Source of the DNA: Firmicutes bacterium HGW-Firmicutes-7 | GTDB lineage: Bacteria; Bacillota; Clostridia; Lachnospirales; Vallitaleaceae | Assembly: GCA_002841375.1 (NCBI GenBank) | Contig: PGZO01000004.1 | Coordinates: 1-64,000, forward strand | Reading direction: 5' to 3' | DNA length: 64,000 nucleotides | In this document: in pieces, positions 8,332 through 16,384 of the stretch | How the letters are laid out: each line of letters starts with the position of its first letter | How positions within the stretch are numbered: position 1 is the first letter of the stretch | Position numbers and translations under genes: made by a program | Notes under the pieces: model-generated | The model's input: only the letters and a program-made list of their open reading frames with translations | What the model was told of the DNA's origin: nothing | The model's database searches: none

Positions 8332-9690
8332 CTAGACTAATTTAGTATCTAGAATAACCTTAATAAATTCTTCTTTACTTGGAATAAGAGACGACCATTT
8401 TAACTTTCCATTGATGTAGATTGAGGGAAGATTGGTTACGCCCATTTTTTTACATCTTGCAATGTTAATTTTTTCAGTATATTTATATTCATTGACATTA
8501 ATTGCGTTGCCAAAGTAAGCTTTCATTTCATTAGCTGCACCCATCATATATGTACACGCTGCACAGGTTGCTGAATCAAGTGTAAAGACTTCAACAAATG
8601 GCTTAAGGAGATTATCATAATCAGGCAAGGATACGTCAACCACTTCCTTTGATGCTTTATAATTTGTCAAGATTCCTCTAACGGTTTCTGTTTCACGAAT
8701 GGCTTGCTGAACGCCAATAGCATTTTCAAAAGGAACTGCATAGGGCATATCACAGCCTGGGGCAATAATCAAATTGTTATGAGAAATTTGATCGAGCAAA
8801 TTTATGACATACAGCATATTATCTTGTTGTGTTCCATGGAGCATTAAAGTCGTTAATGGAATATTACCACCAATGGTAATGTTATGATCATCTGTAAGTT
8901 TTTTTGCTTCAATGATATTAACGTTTTCATCAATAGAGATAGAATCAGGTTTAGTGTTACACATTACTTCTAGTTGTCTTGTTGCATTACCACAGACGAA
9001 AAAAGAAGATTTTACCCCTTTAGAATGAATATAGTTAAAAATAGTGGAGAAGGAATCATTACACATACTTGTAAAATGATCTGGGGATATTTGGGATACT
9101 AACGGATCTACTACCGCAATTATATCCATTCCAGCACCAACATAGAGGTCAATCATTTTAAGGGCTACCTCAGTGCAAAAGTCCATCAATTCTTTAACGT
9201 ATCGCTCGTTTAATATGATATCCATGAACAGATTGTTTCCTCTTAAATGGGAGGCAAGCGTGAAGGGTCCACAAATTAGACCATACAGTGCAGTAGTTTC
9301 ACCAACGGTTTCTTTCATCTTTTTCATGGTTTCTAGAATCATAGGAAGTCTGCCATCAGTTTCTTTTGGAAGTAAACATCTGCAGGGTATCGTTGCTTCT
9401 TCTGAGCATGGATGACCTTTTACAGAAGGGGGTGCGTCAGTAGCCCAAGCGAGTTCACAACCTAATATTTCAGCTTCAACTTGAAGGTCAAAGATTACTG
9501 GCATGCCATCAGGTTGGTATAATTTATGAACCTCCATTAAGGAAGCAAATAATTTACTACTATCTTGTAATACTTCAGTTGCAGTATATCCTTTTAATGC
9601 ACCAGCATGAATGCCTGCAAAAGGTACCCAAGGTAACTTATCGGTTGATTTATGTTCTAGCGTGTTGATAATTCGTTCTTTTCCAGTCAT
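8332..9690 (-). CDS. MtaA/CmuA-like UroD-family methyltransferase fused to a C-terminal thioredoxin-like domain
   Basis: A 452-residue protein. Residues 1-340 belong to the uroporphyrinogen-decarboxylase fold group of corrinoid methyltransferases (MtaA, MtbA, CmuA). These move a methyl group between a corrinoid protein and an acceptor thiol or tetrahydrofolate. The zinc-site cysteines appear as FVCGN (C233) and PGCDMP (C313), but the histidine normally two residues before the first cysteine is Phe231. Residues 360-452 form a thioredoxin- or glutaredoxin-like domain with C376-x2-C379 (CAAC) and a cis-proline-like TNLPSIYI (P422). It is preceded by AGGAGG and starts 10 nt after the corrinoid protein gene. 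It may be the second methyltransferase of the pathway, but the acceptor is unknown. Confidence 0.8.
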   Translation of the reverse strand: MTGKERIINTLEHKSTDKLPWVPFAGIHAGALKGYTATEVLQDSSKLFASLMEVHKLYQPDGMPVIFDLQVEAEILGCELAWATDAPPSVKGHPCSEEATIPCRCLLPKETDGRLPMILETMKKMKETVGETTALYGLICGPFTLASHLRGNNLFMDIILNERYVKELMDFCTEVALKMIDLYVGAGMDIIAVVDPLVSQISPDHFTSMCNDSFSTIFNYIHSKGVKSSFFVCGNATRQLEVMCNTKPDSISIDENVNIIEAKKLTDDHNITIGGNIPLTTLMLHGTQQDNMLYVINLLDQISHNNLIIAPGCDMPYAVPFENAIGVQQAIRETETVRGILTNYKASKEVVDVSLPDYDNLLKPFVEVFTLDSATCAACTYMMGAANEMKAYFGNAINVNEYKYTEKINIARCKKMGVTNLPSIYINGKLKWSSLIPSKEEFIKVILDTKLV

Positions 9691-9700
9691 AGTAGGCCTC

Positions 9701-10330
9701 CTATATCATGTATTCTTTAGCTGTAATTGCAGCCGTTGCAGCATCATCAGTATAACAATCAGCACCAATTTCACGGGCATAAGCGTCTGTAACAGGTGCA
9801 CCACCAATCATAATTTTAACTTTAGTTCTTAGTCCTTTTTCATTAATTGCCGCAATAACCGTCTCCATATTGGTCATTGTCGTTGTTAATAATGCAGACA
9901 TAGCTACAATATCTGCATTATTTTCTTCCACAGCAGCAATGAATTTCTCAGGTGATACATCTACGCCTAAGTCTATGACTTCAAGACCAGCGCCAACCAT
10001 CATCATTTTTACTAAATTTTTACCAATATCATGTAAATCACCTTTTACAGTTCCGATTACAACTTTGCCGAGGGGTTGAACACCTTCTTGTTCCAGAAGT
10101 GGGGCTAAAATTGCAAGTCCACCGTTCATTGCTCTAGCTGCAACTAATACTTCAGGAACAAATACTTCATTATTCTTGAACTTGCCGCCAATAATGCTCA
10201 TTCCACTAAGTAATGCTTCGAGAATGATAGAAGTTTCAAAGCCTTGATCAACAGCTTGTTGCGTAAGTGATTTTACGTCGTTAAGTTTTCCTTTTTGGAG
10301 CATTTCAGAAATATCGTTTAATAATTGCAT
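9701..10330 (-). CDS. Corrinoid-binding methyl carrier protein (MttC/MtbC family)
   Basis: A 209-residue B12-binding protein of the type that carries the methyl group in three-component methyltransferase systems. Residues 1-85 form the helical cap domain. The Rossmann-like B12 domain follows, with the cobalt-ligand motif D98-L-H100-D-I-G103, the SALLTTTM loop near residue 145, and IGGAPV near 175. These are the canonical DxHxxG-SxL-GG positions. It sits between the two UroD-like methyltransferases, the usual arrangement for a substrate-specific system. AGGAGG precedes the ATG. Confidence 0.93.
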   Translation of the reverse strand: MQLLNDISEMLQKGKLNDVKSLTQQAVDQGFETSIILEALLSGMSIIGGKFKNNEVFVPEVLVAARAMNGGLAILAPLLEQEGVQPLGKVVIGTVKGDLHDIGKNLVKMMMVGAGLEVIDLGVDVSPEKFIAAVEENNADIVAMSALLTTTMTNMETVIAAINEKGLRTKVKIMIGGAPVTDAYAREIGADCYTDDAATAAITAKEYMI

Positions 10331-10369
10331 GGTTGGTTCCTCCTAGAAAGTTTTTGCATAATCGTTTCA

Positions 10370-11656
10370 CTAAATATTGTGCGCTTCTTCTTGCGCAATC
10401 GCACACCATCGAATAACGTTATTTGGGTTATTTGCTAGCGTATGATTGTCCTTCATGATGTACTCAGTTCGGCAATGTTTGCTGATTTGCATATCTTCTT
10501 TTAAAGATTTGCGAATATAATCTTCATTAAGGTGAGGGGTTGCTAGGTAGCTTGGGTTCATCTTTCTTGAATAAATGTACTGATCTTGTAGGTATTCAAC
10601 CATTTTATTTGGATTTGCCCAAGGAGAAACGCTAACTCTTCGTAATCTAGGAATTTTTTTGATATATTCCCACCTAGGATCAATTGCTTCACAGCATCCA
10701 TAACAATTTAAACCAAATCGTTCTAATACTTTTATTTGATAGGGTAAAATAAACTTCTGTACCATTGAGGGGGATACTTCACTTGTCATTTGGCTTTCTG
10801 AAAATCCCCACATATCCATCATTGTAATATGATTAGGATCAAAGTTTTTGCTTGGTAATTCGTTAGAATAACCGAGACCACCTGAGGCAATATATGTACC
10901 ATCATTGTTCAAGCTTAATAATCCTTCTTTTTCAAGGTACTCAAGTCGATGAATAAACCCATCCGTTAAAAATTGACTAAGCCGATGCAATTCATCGGGG
11001 TTATCGTACATATCTAACATCATTTCAGTCATTCCTCTTAGTTCACCCAATACATCTGTTGAACAAGTACTCCACCACCAGACCGATTTTTTTTGTAGGT
11101 TAAAAATATCTCCAAAAGTACTTTTTGCAGCTTCATACAAGCGATTAGTTCTATCGTGATCAACTGTAATAGTAGGAAATTTCAGCTTAGAAAAGTCTTC
11201 TTTATAATTTTTTAATGGAGAACAGTGTTTAAATGCGCCACCATTTTTACCCCCTTCTTTAGGGACTTCAAGTCCCCAGCCTGATTCATTAAAGATTATG
11301 GGCACATTAAAGATGGTTTCTATAGGCTTATCATCTCCCATTGAATCGCCCCAGAATATTTCTCTTCTTAGAAGAAACTCCCATTTACGAGCTAATTCCC
11401 CTTTGCAGATGAGTTGATCGTTTGTAATAATTTCATGCCAACCATTTTCAGGGTCACAAAGAATAAGTGGCTTTGTAGCTTGGAGTGAATTGTGCTTATA
11501 CCAAAGTTCCTTTTTGGTTACTTGTTCTGGTCTCATTGCAATGTCTACGATTTGATTAGATAGTTCTCTAAGAATGTAACGATCGTCTTCCGATACATTA
11601 AAATCTTTAATTGAATGATAATAGTCACGTATTGTTTCAGCAGCCTTTTCAAACAT
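10370..11656 (-). CDS. UroD-family substrate:corrinoid methyltransferase (candidate methyltransferase I)
   Basis: A 428-residue protein of the uroporphyrinogen-decarboxylase superfamily, which includes O-demethylase methyltransferase I components of acetogens and desulfitobacteria. Recognisable parts are the long N-terminal region, a WGDSMGDDKPIET segment (102-114), a WWWSTCSTDVLGE segment (193-205), and CYGCCEAIDPRW (318-329). The closely spaced Cys318, Cys321 and Cys322 lie where UroD-type methyltransferases hold zinc. It is first in the operon with a consensus promoter behind it. As the only component without a generic role, it should define the methyl donor. The neighbouring inositol locus suggests a methoxylated cyclitol, but vanillate-like aryl ethers or other methyl donors remain possible. 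Confidence 0.72.
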   Translation of the reverse strand: MFEKAAETIRDYYHSIKDFNVSEDDRYILRELSNQIVDIAMRPEQVTKKELWYKHNSLQATKPLILCDPENGWHEIITNDQLICKGELARKWEFLLRREIFWGDSMGDDKPIETIFNVPIIFNESGWGLEVPKEGGKNGGAFKHCSPLKNYKEDFSKLKFPTITVDHDRTNRLYEAAKSTFGDIFNLQKKSVWWWSTCSTDVLGELRGMTEMMLDMYDNPDELHRLSQFLTDGFIHRLEYLEKEGLLSLNNDGTYIASGGLGYSNELPSKNFDPNHITMMDMWGFSESQMTSEVSPSMVQKFILPYQIKVLERFGLNCYGCCEAIDPRWEYIKKIPRLRRVSVSPWANPNKMVEYLQDQYIYSRKMNPSYLATPHLNEDYIRKSLKEDMQISKHCRTEYIMKDNHTLANNPNNVIRWCAIAQEEAHNI

Positions 11657-11664
11657 AATATACC

Positions 11665-11716
11665 TCCGTGTACGTTAACAGTGATTTTAGTATAGCATTT
11701 TTATTTAAAATGTCAA
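11665..11716 (-). promoter_or_regulatory. Promoter of the corrinoid operon with a possible operator
   Basis: On the minus strand TTGACA (11711-11716) and TATACT (11689-11694) are 16 bp apart. Downstream of the -10 box lies TGTTAACGTACACG, a weak LacI-like half-palindrome centred on CG, just before the GGAGG of the first gene. The operator reading is tentative. Confidence 0.55.
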
Positions 11717-11785
11717 GGAGTTTTTGGGAAGCTAAAGGATACTCGCCACTCCTTCTTAAAGAAGTGGGGGACTGCCTTTGATAGG
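11717..11785 (-). repeat. Full copy of a dispersed hairpin repeat, IS200/IS605-end-like
   Basis: The core at 11734-11783 has AAAGGATACTCGCCACT followed by CTTCTTAAAGAAGTGGGGG and ACTGCCTTTGAT. CCAC...GTGG arms flank an inner TTCTTAAAGAA. It resembles the hairpin ends of IS200/IS605-group elements, but no transposase or tnpB gene is attached. It abuts the -35 box of the corrinoid operon promoter. Confidence 0.5.
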
Positions 11786-11841
11786 TTAAACAATACAAAT
11801 ATTAGATATAATTCTTGATTGTTTTGGATAAGAGTGAGAAC

Positions 11842-12870
11842 TTATTTAATATTCCATCTCACGCGAATATCTATTTTTGTATAGATAAATTCTTCTTTAG
11901 GTCTTTTGTTTTTGAAAATTAGATCAAATATAATTTTTATAGGTTCATAGCCTTGGGAAAACAAATCTTGCGCAATAGAAAAATCCATAATACCCTCATT
12001 AACTAATTGAATGACTTCAGGGTATAAATCATAACCGGAAAAAGAGATTTGGTGTTCTTTGCCCATGTTTTTAATAGCTTGTCCCATTTGCTCAAAACAA
12101 CCAGCTGTAGCATAAAGACCTTTTAAATCTTTATTTGTTTCTAATAATCTAATCACTTTATTATAGGTTGTGGTAGCATCTTCTAAGGTTTCGATCGTAT
12201 CAATAATTTGAATATTAGGATAGTAGGTTGACATGACATCAACAAAGCCTTTAATGCGTTCATTATGGGCTTTTACTTTTAAGAATCCGGTTAAAATAGC
12301 CACTTTTCCTGTTTTATTCATAATCTTACCTAATAATTCTGCGGCCACCTCACCAGATTTATACAGGTTCTGTCCGATAAAACAAAGTCTATTGCTGTTA
12401 TCGATATCAGAATTATATGTAATGACAGGTATTCCCGCATTAGTTGCCTCATTAATTTTATCACAAATAATAGGATCATCAATGGGACGTATGATAATGC
12501 CAGAAACACCTTGTTTAATCAACAGATCAAGTATTTTTATTTGTTCAGTGGCTAGGTGCTCGTTCATACTTAAAATTTCAACTTTTACACCAAAGTCCTT
12601 TAGTTCTTTTTCTGCTGCTTTAATCCCTTTTATAATGGTTTCGGCATAGGGGTGATAGTGTTCGTATACAATGACCCCAATGGTAACTGGTTTTTTGCGA
12701 AATGCTAATGCTTTAGCTGGAATATTAGGTTGATATCCTAATTCACCAGCGATTCGTTCTATTTCTTCTCTTTTTTCTGGGCGTACGCCAGGTCGATTGT
12801 GTAAAACTCGATCTACCGTTCCAATAGATACATTTGCTAAAGCTGCTATTTGTTTGATTGTCACAGACAT
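11842..12870 (-). CDS. LacI-family regulator (sugar-binding type), likely of the corrinoid operon
   Basis: A 342-residue repressor. The LacI DNA-binding domain is at residues 1-55 (VTIKQIAALANVSIGTVDRVL), where the usual TVSRVL is TVDRVL. A type-1 periplasmic-binding-protein-like effector domain follows, with an NSDIDNSNRLCFIGQN segment near 155. The protein at 32621-33649 is co-linear with it, shares the GTVD-VL helix and KKPxxIGV hinge, and has the same length, so the two are paralogues likely to sense related ligands. It is encoded upstream of, and in the same direction as, the corrinoid operon. Control of that operon is inferred. Confidence 0.87.
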   Translation of the reverse strand: MSVTIKQIAALANVSIGTVDRVLHNRPGVRPEKREEIERIAGELGYQPNIPAKALAFRKKPVTIGVIVYEHYHPYAETIIKGIKAAEKELKDFGVKVEILSMNEHLATEQIKILDLLIKQGVSGIIIRPIDDPIICDKINEATNAGIPVITYNSDIDNSNRLCFIGQNLYKSGEVAAELLGKIMNKTGKVAILTGFLKVKAHNERIKGFVDVMSTYYPNIQIIDTIETLEDATTTYNKVIRLLETNKDLKGLYATAGCFEQMGQAIKNMGKEHQISFSGYDLYPEVIQLVNEGIMDFSIAQDLFSQGYEPIKIIFDLIFKNKRPKEEFIYTKIDIRVRWNIK

Positions 12871-13029
12871 GTTAAATCCCCCTATATTTTGAAAGTCTAG
12901 CCTTTATTTGATGAATTAGCGCGATTAATAATTGATTATATCCGAAATATTAATTTTTATGTTCATTATAAAGTCTATTTTAACAAAAAAAACAAATAAC
13001 AAACAGATTTATTTTATTAAAGTAGATAC

Positions 13030-13087
13030 TTTACAAAGAGCTGATATTAATATATAATAAAAACAAGTCAAAGTGCAACCGGTTGCA
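13030..13087 (+). promoter_or_regulatory. Promoter and palindromic operator of the LacI gene
   Basis: TTTACA (13030-13035) and TATAAT (13053-13058) are 17 bp apart. The perfect 14-bp palindrome TGCAACCGGTTGCA (13074-13087) sits just downstream of the start site. Nearly the same palindrome precedes iolG at 14243-14256, which indicates autoregulation plus control of iolG. Confidence 0.82.
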
Positions 13088-13129
13088 AAGTGACTTGGTA
13101 ATAGGAATATGAAGTAAAGGTGAACAGTG

Positions 13130-14164
13130 ATGAGTGTAACAATAAGAGATATTGCTAAAATTGCAGGCGTTAGTCCATCTACAGTTTCAAGGTGTCTAAA
13201 TGATAGCACGGTAATATCAGAAAAGACTAAAAAAAGAATTAAGCAAATAGCTGAAGAACTGGGATTTGAGTTTAATGCAAATGCAAGAAGCTTGAGTACA
13301 AGTAAAACAGGTACAGTGGGTATTATTTATCCTGAGAATTACACAGAATTAGATGACAATCTATATTTTAACTCCTTACATAATCAGTTAAGAGATTCGT
13401 TGGAGCGAGAAGATTTGGATCTAATTGCTGCTTTTCCAGTTAATAAGTATACGAATAAGAGTAATATTCAGAAGTTAATAACCTGTAAAAAAGTTGATGG
13501 TCTCATTATTGTACATTCAAAAATGGATACTAAGACATTTGATTTATTGAATAAGTCTAAAATACCCTATGTATTTTTACATCATTTTCCAGAAATTTGT
13601 AAAGAAGAAGACGTAGATGTTGTTTACACGGATCACTTTATCGGCGGTTATTTGGCTACAGAGCATTTAATTAATATGGGACATAAAAAAATAATTTGTG
13701 TATCTACAATGGGAGATGAAGATGAGTTCAAGTTGAGAACAGAAGGGTATAAAAAGGCGCTATTAGATTATAATATAGAGTATGACGATAAGTTGCTTTT
13801 TTATGGTGATCATTCTTATCCATCAGGGTATCGCATAGTATATAAAAACTTTGAAGTATTTAAAGGCGTCTCAGCAGTATTTGCCCAAACAGATTTAATG
13901 GCATTTGGTATTATGGACGCGTTGCGGGAAAAAAACATTAAAGTGCCAAATGATATGGCGATCGTTGGGTATAATGATATCGAATTATGTACATGCGTTA
14001 AACCTAATTTAACAACCATACATCAACCCCGTGAAGAGATTGCACACTTAACTTGTGAACGTTTAATAGACTTAATGAATGCAAAGAAACCAAAGAAAAG
14101 CAAAAAAATCATCATCCAACCAAGACTCATAATTAGAGATTCCTGTGGAGCGAACAAGATATAA
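13130..14164 (+). CDS. LacI/GalR-family transcriptional regulator
   Basis: A 344-residue regulator with a classical LacI DNA-binding domain (residues 2-55: VTIRDIAKIAGVSPSTVSRCL, hinge-side NANARSLSTSKTGTVGII) and a sugar-binding domain that includes VVYTDHFIGGYLATEHL and VGYNDIELCTCVKPNLTTI. I prefer the ATG at 13130, with AAAGGTG eight bases upstream, over the adjacent GTG at 13127. A perfect TGCAACCGGTTGCA palindrome in its promoter and a one-mismatch copy before the downstream iolG make it the best candidate repressor of the first inositol dehydrogenase gene. Confidence 0.88.
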   Translation: MSVTIRDIAKIAGVSPSTVSRCLNDSTVISEKTKKRIKQIAEELGFEFNANARSLSTSKTGTVGIIYPENYTELDDNLYFNSLHNQLRDSLEREDLDLIAAFPVNKYTNKSNIQKLITCKKVDGLIIVHSKMDTKTFDLLNKSKIPYVFLHHFPEICKEEDVDVVYTDHFIGGYLATEHLINMGHKKIICVSTMGDEDEFKLRTEGYKKALLDYNIEYDDKLLFYGDHSYPSGYRIVYKNFEVFKGVSAVFAQTDLMAFGIMDALREKNIKVPNDMAIVGYNDIELCTCVKPNLTTIHQPREEIAHLTCERLIDLMNAKKPKKSKKIIIQPRLIIRDSCGANKI

Positions 14165-14242
14165 GAAGAAACGCATATGAAAAATAATTTGTAAGAGAGA
14201 GATACACAGTACAAAGTATTTGGTTTTTTATTTCCCCTTCAA

Positions 14243-14268
14243 TGCAACCGATTGCATTAATTGCAATA
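14243..14268 (+). promoter_or_regulatory. LacI-type operator and shared AATTGCAATA motif before iolG
   Basis: TGCAACCGATTGCA (14243-14256) is the second copy of the operator of the upstream LacI gene. AATTGCAATA (14259-14268) recurs at 16208-16217 and 21388-21397, both in inositol-gene promoters. I see no good -35 box at the standard distance. Confidence 0.65.
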
Positions 14269-14301
14269 TAAATAATAATCAATTTATGGAGGAAAGAAAG
14301 T

Positions 14302-15315
14302 ATGAAAAAAATTAAAGTTGGTGCAATAGGATTAGGTAGATTAGGTTATCAACACGCAGAGAATTTAGCTTTTAAGCTACCTGACGCAGAATTAATAGCA
14401 ATATGTGATGCAAATGAAACAAAATTAAACGAAGTTGCAAGTGCATGGGGAATTCCTTATGCGTATACAAATTATGATGATATGATTGCCAACAAAGAAC
14501 TTGATGCAGTAGTCATTACATCCCCTTCACATTTGCATACAGTACAGATTGCTAAAGCTTTAGAGGCAGGACTTCATGTGTTTTCTGAAAAACCCCTTGG
14601 AACTTCTGTTGAAGAGTGTAAGATTGCAGAAGAAGCAGTAGAGAAATATCCAAATCTTGTATTTATGTTAGGCTTTATGAGAAGATATGATCCTTCCTAT
14701 GTATATGCTAAAGAAAAGATTAAGAATGGTGAAATTGGTAAACCAATACTTTTTAGAGGGTATAGTCAAGATCCTGAGAGTTGTATCGCTGGCGCAATTG
14801 CTTATGCTGGACATAGCGGTGGTCAATTTATCGATATGGCTGTTCATGATATTGATCTTGCTAGATGGTTTTTAGAGTCAGAACCTAAAAGTATATTTGC
14901 AATAGGTGGGTGCTATGCACATCCAGAATTCGGACAATTTAAAGATGGTGATAATGTTTCAGCATTAATGCAATTTGAGAATGATTCAATGGCTTTTATT
15001 TTTGCTGGAAGAACGGCTCCTCATGGATACAATGTTGAAACAGAGATTATTGGAACAAAGGGTACGTTAAGAATTGCAAGTGTACCTGAAAAGAACCTTG
15101 TTGAGATACTTGATGAATATGGTGTTAGAAAAGAGTGTTCTCAAGACTTTTTAGAAAGATTTGGTGCAGCATATGTTGCTGAAATCAATGAGTTTATTGA
15201 TTGTATTAAGACAGGTAGAAAGCCAGAAGTAACAGTATATGACGGTACAAAGACAACAGAAATTGCTTATAAATGTAAAGAAGCTTTTGAAACGAATGAA
15301 TTGATTCGCTTATAG
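14302..15315 (+). CDS. iolG: Inositol 2-dehydrogenase (Gfo/Idh/MocA family)
   Basis: A 337-residue NAD-dependent dehydrogenase that would oxidise myo-inositol to 2-keto-myo-inositol, the first step of the pathway. The Rossmann motif GAIGLGRLGY is near residue 8, the signature SEKPLG near 96, and MLGFMRRYDPSY near 122. DMAVHDIDLARW (near 178) carries the expected catalytic Asp and His. GGAGGAAAG precedes the ATG. The LacI palindrome upstream is shared with the neighbouring regulator. A second iolG lies at 25568. The two copies are under different operators, so they may serve different inositol isomers or conditions. Confidence 0.88.
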   Translation: MKKIKVGAIGLGRLGYQHAENLAFKLPDAELIAICDANETKLNEVASAWGIPYAYTNYDDMIANKELDAVVITSPSHLHTVQIAKALEAGLHVFSEKPLGTSVEECKIAEEAVEKYPNLVFMLGFMRRYDPSYVYAKEKIKNGEIGKPILFRGYSQDPESCIAGAIAYAGHSGGQFIDMAVHDIDLARWFLESEPKSIFAIGGCYAHPEFGQFKDGDNVSALMQFENDSMAFIFAGRTAPHGYNVETEIIGTKGTLRIASVPEKNLVEILDEYGVRKECSQDFLERFGAAYVAEINEFIDCIKTGRKPEVTVYDGTKTTEIAYKCKEAFETNELIRL

Positions 15316-15342
15316 GAGTGGTATGGAATAAATTGTAGAAAA

Positions 15343-15385
15343 AAAGAGCAGAAATTTGTATTTTACAATTGACTGCTCTTTGTTT
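15343..15385. terminator. Bidirectional terminator between iolG and the DeoR gene
   Basis: The stem AAAGAGCAG/CTGCTCTTT has flanking A-rich and T-rich tracts on both sides and separates convergent genes. Confidence 0.82.
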
Positions 15386-15388
15386 TAT

Positions 15389-16144
15389 TTAGCAAATAAT
15401 TTGAATATTATTTGTTTTACAATATTCAATATACTTTCTTGGTGGTGCAAGATCTGTTATGATTCCTGTTGCCGCAGACAATTTTGCAAAAGTCATTAAT
15501 GAAACAATGCCCCATTTAGTGTGATCAGCCATTACATAAACAGATTTGCTTTTGTTTATAGCCACCTTTTTTATTGCTGTTTCAAGTGGTAATGAGTTTG
15601 AGAAACCTGCTTCAATTGATATACCTGTTGCAGCGATAAACGATTTTGATATATTTAATGAGGAGAGTGTGTTAACGGCCAAGTCACCTGTAAAAGACTT
15701 TGTAATTCTTGAAAGTTCCCCGCCTACAGATATAATATTTATATTTGAACAATCTACGCACTCGTTGATAAGATTTAGATTATTGGTAACAATAGTAATG
15801 CTCTTATCCTTGATATAATGGGATATTTGAAGCGTAGTTGTACCAGAATCAACATAAATGGTTTCACCGTCACGAATATATGTTGAAGCCATTTTTCCGA
15901 TATGAATTTTTTCATCGTGAAAATTAATTTCTCTTTGCATAAAAGGAACGGTTGAGGTTTGATTGCTTTTATTTATTGCAACGCCACCATAGACTTTTCT
16001 AATGTTCCCCATTTTTTCTAAGATATTAATATCTCTACGTAATGTTGTTTTTGAGATTTCAAAAACATCACATAGATGGTCTAAGGAGCATAATTCATGT
16101 TCACTAATGTAGTTTTCAATATATTTAATTCGTTCTTCCTTCAT
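15389..16144 (-). CDS. DeoR-family regulator (IolR-like)
   Basis: A 251-residue DeoR-family repressor. The N-terminal winged-helix motif (LDHLCDVFEISKTTLRRDINILEKMGNIRKVYGG) spans residues 19-54. The C-terminal sugar-phosphate-sensing domain shows YVDSGTTTLQI near 98 and MADHTKWG near 210, as in DeoR and IolR proteins. Bacillus IolR has the same size and responds to 2-deoxy-5-keto-gluconate 6-phosphate. It is divergent from the iolC operon across a 240-bp region with four 10-bp tandem repeats that could be its binding site. Only family membership is certain. Confidence 0.85.
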   Translation of the reverse strand: MKEERIKYIENYISEHELCSLDHLCDVFEISKTTLRRDINILEKMGNIRKVYGGVAINKSNQTSTVPFMQREINFHDEKIHIGKMASTYIRDGETIYVDSGTTTLQISHYIKDKSITIVTNNLNLINECVDCSNINIISVGGELSRITKSFTGDLAVNTLSSLNISKSFIAATGISIEAGFSNSLPLETAIKKVAINKSKSVYVMADHTKWGIVSLMTFAKLSAATGIITDLAPPRKYIEYCKTNNIQIIC

Positions 16145-16202
16145 GTTTTTAATCCACCTTGTCTATAAAATAAATAGTCTATTATTTATTATATATTTTT
16201 TC

Positions 16203-16231
16203 TTGCAAATTGCAATAGGATGTGATAAAAT
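16203..16231 (+). promoter_or_regulatory. Probable promoter of the iolC operon
   Basis: TTGCAA (16203-16208) and TAAAAT (16226-16231) are 17 bp apart. The spacer contains the recurring AATTGCAATA motif. Confidence 0.55.
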
Positions 16232-16290
16232 AATTTCAGAAGGTGACCAACATATTACCACTATATCACACAAACATAATCACAAAGTAT

Positions 16291-16330
16291 TCAACACATA
16301 GTAACACATAGCAACATATACTAACATTTA
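16291..16330 (+). promoter_or_regulatory. Four-copy 10-bp tandem repeat before iolC
   Basis: Four blocks align in register: TCAACACATA, GTAACACATA, GCAACATATA, CTAACATTTA. Looser copies (CAACATATTA at 16249, CAAACATAAT near 16271) lie upstream. The 10-bp period would place binding sites on one DNA face, fitting a cooperative DeoR-type repressor. Confidence 0.6.
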
Positions 16331-16384
16331 CCAATGAAAAGGTAAATGAAATCTATCATTTTTTGAGTAAAAGGAGATAATAAT

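Noticed and set aside
11680-11785. An intact insertion sequence
   Set aside because: Only a hairpin end-like sequence is present; no transposase or tnpB frame lies within it or next to it.
11657-11841. Cobalamin riboswitch before the corrinoid operon
   Set aside because: No B12-box sequence or matching architecture; the gap is filled by a promoter and a repeat element.
16249-16330. CRISPR array
   Set aside because: The repeat unit is 10 bp with no spacers; it is a tandem operator-like array.
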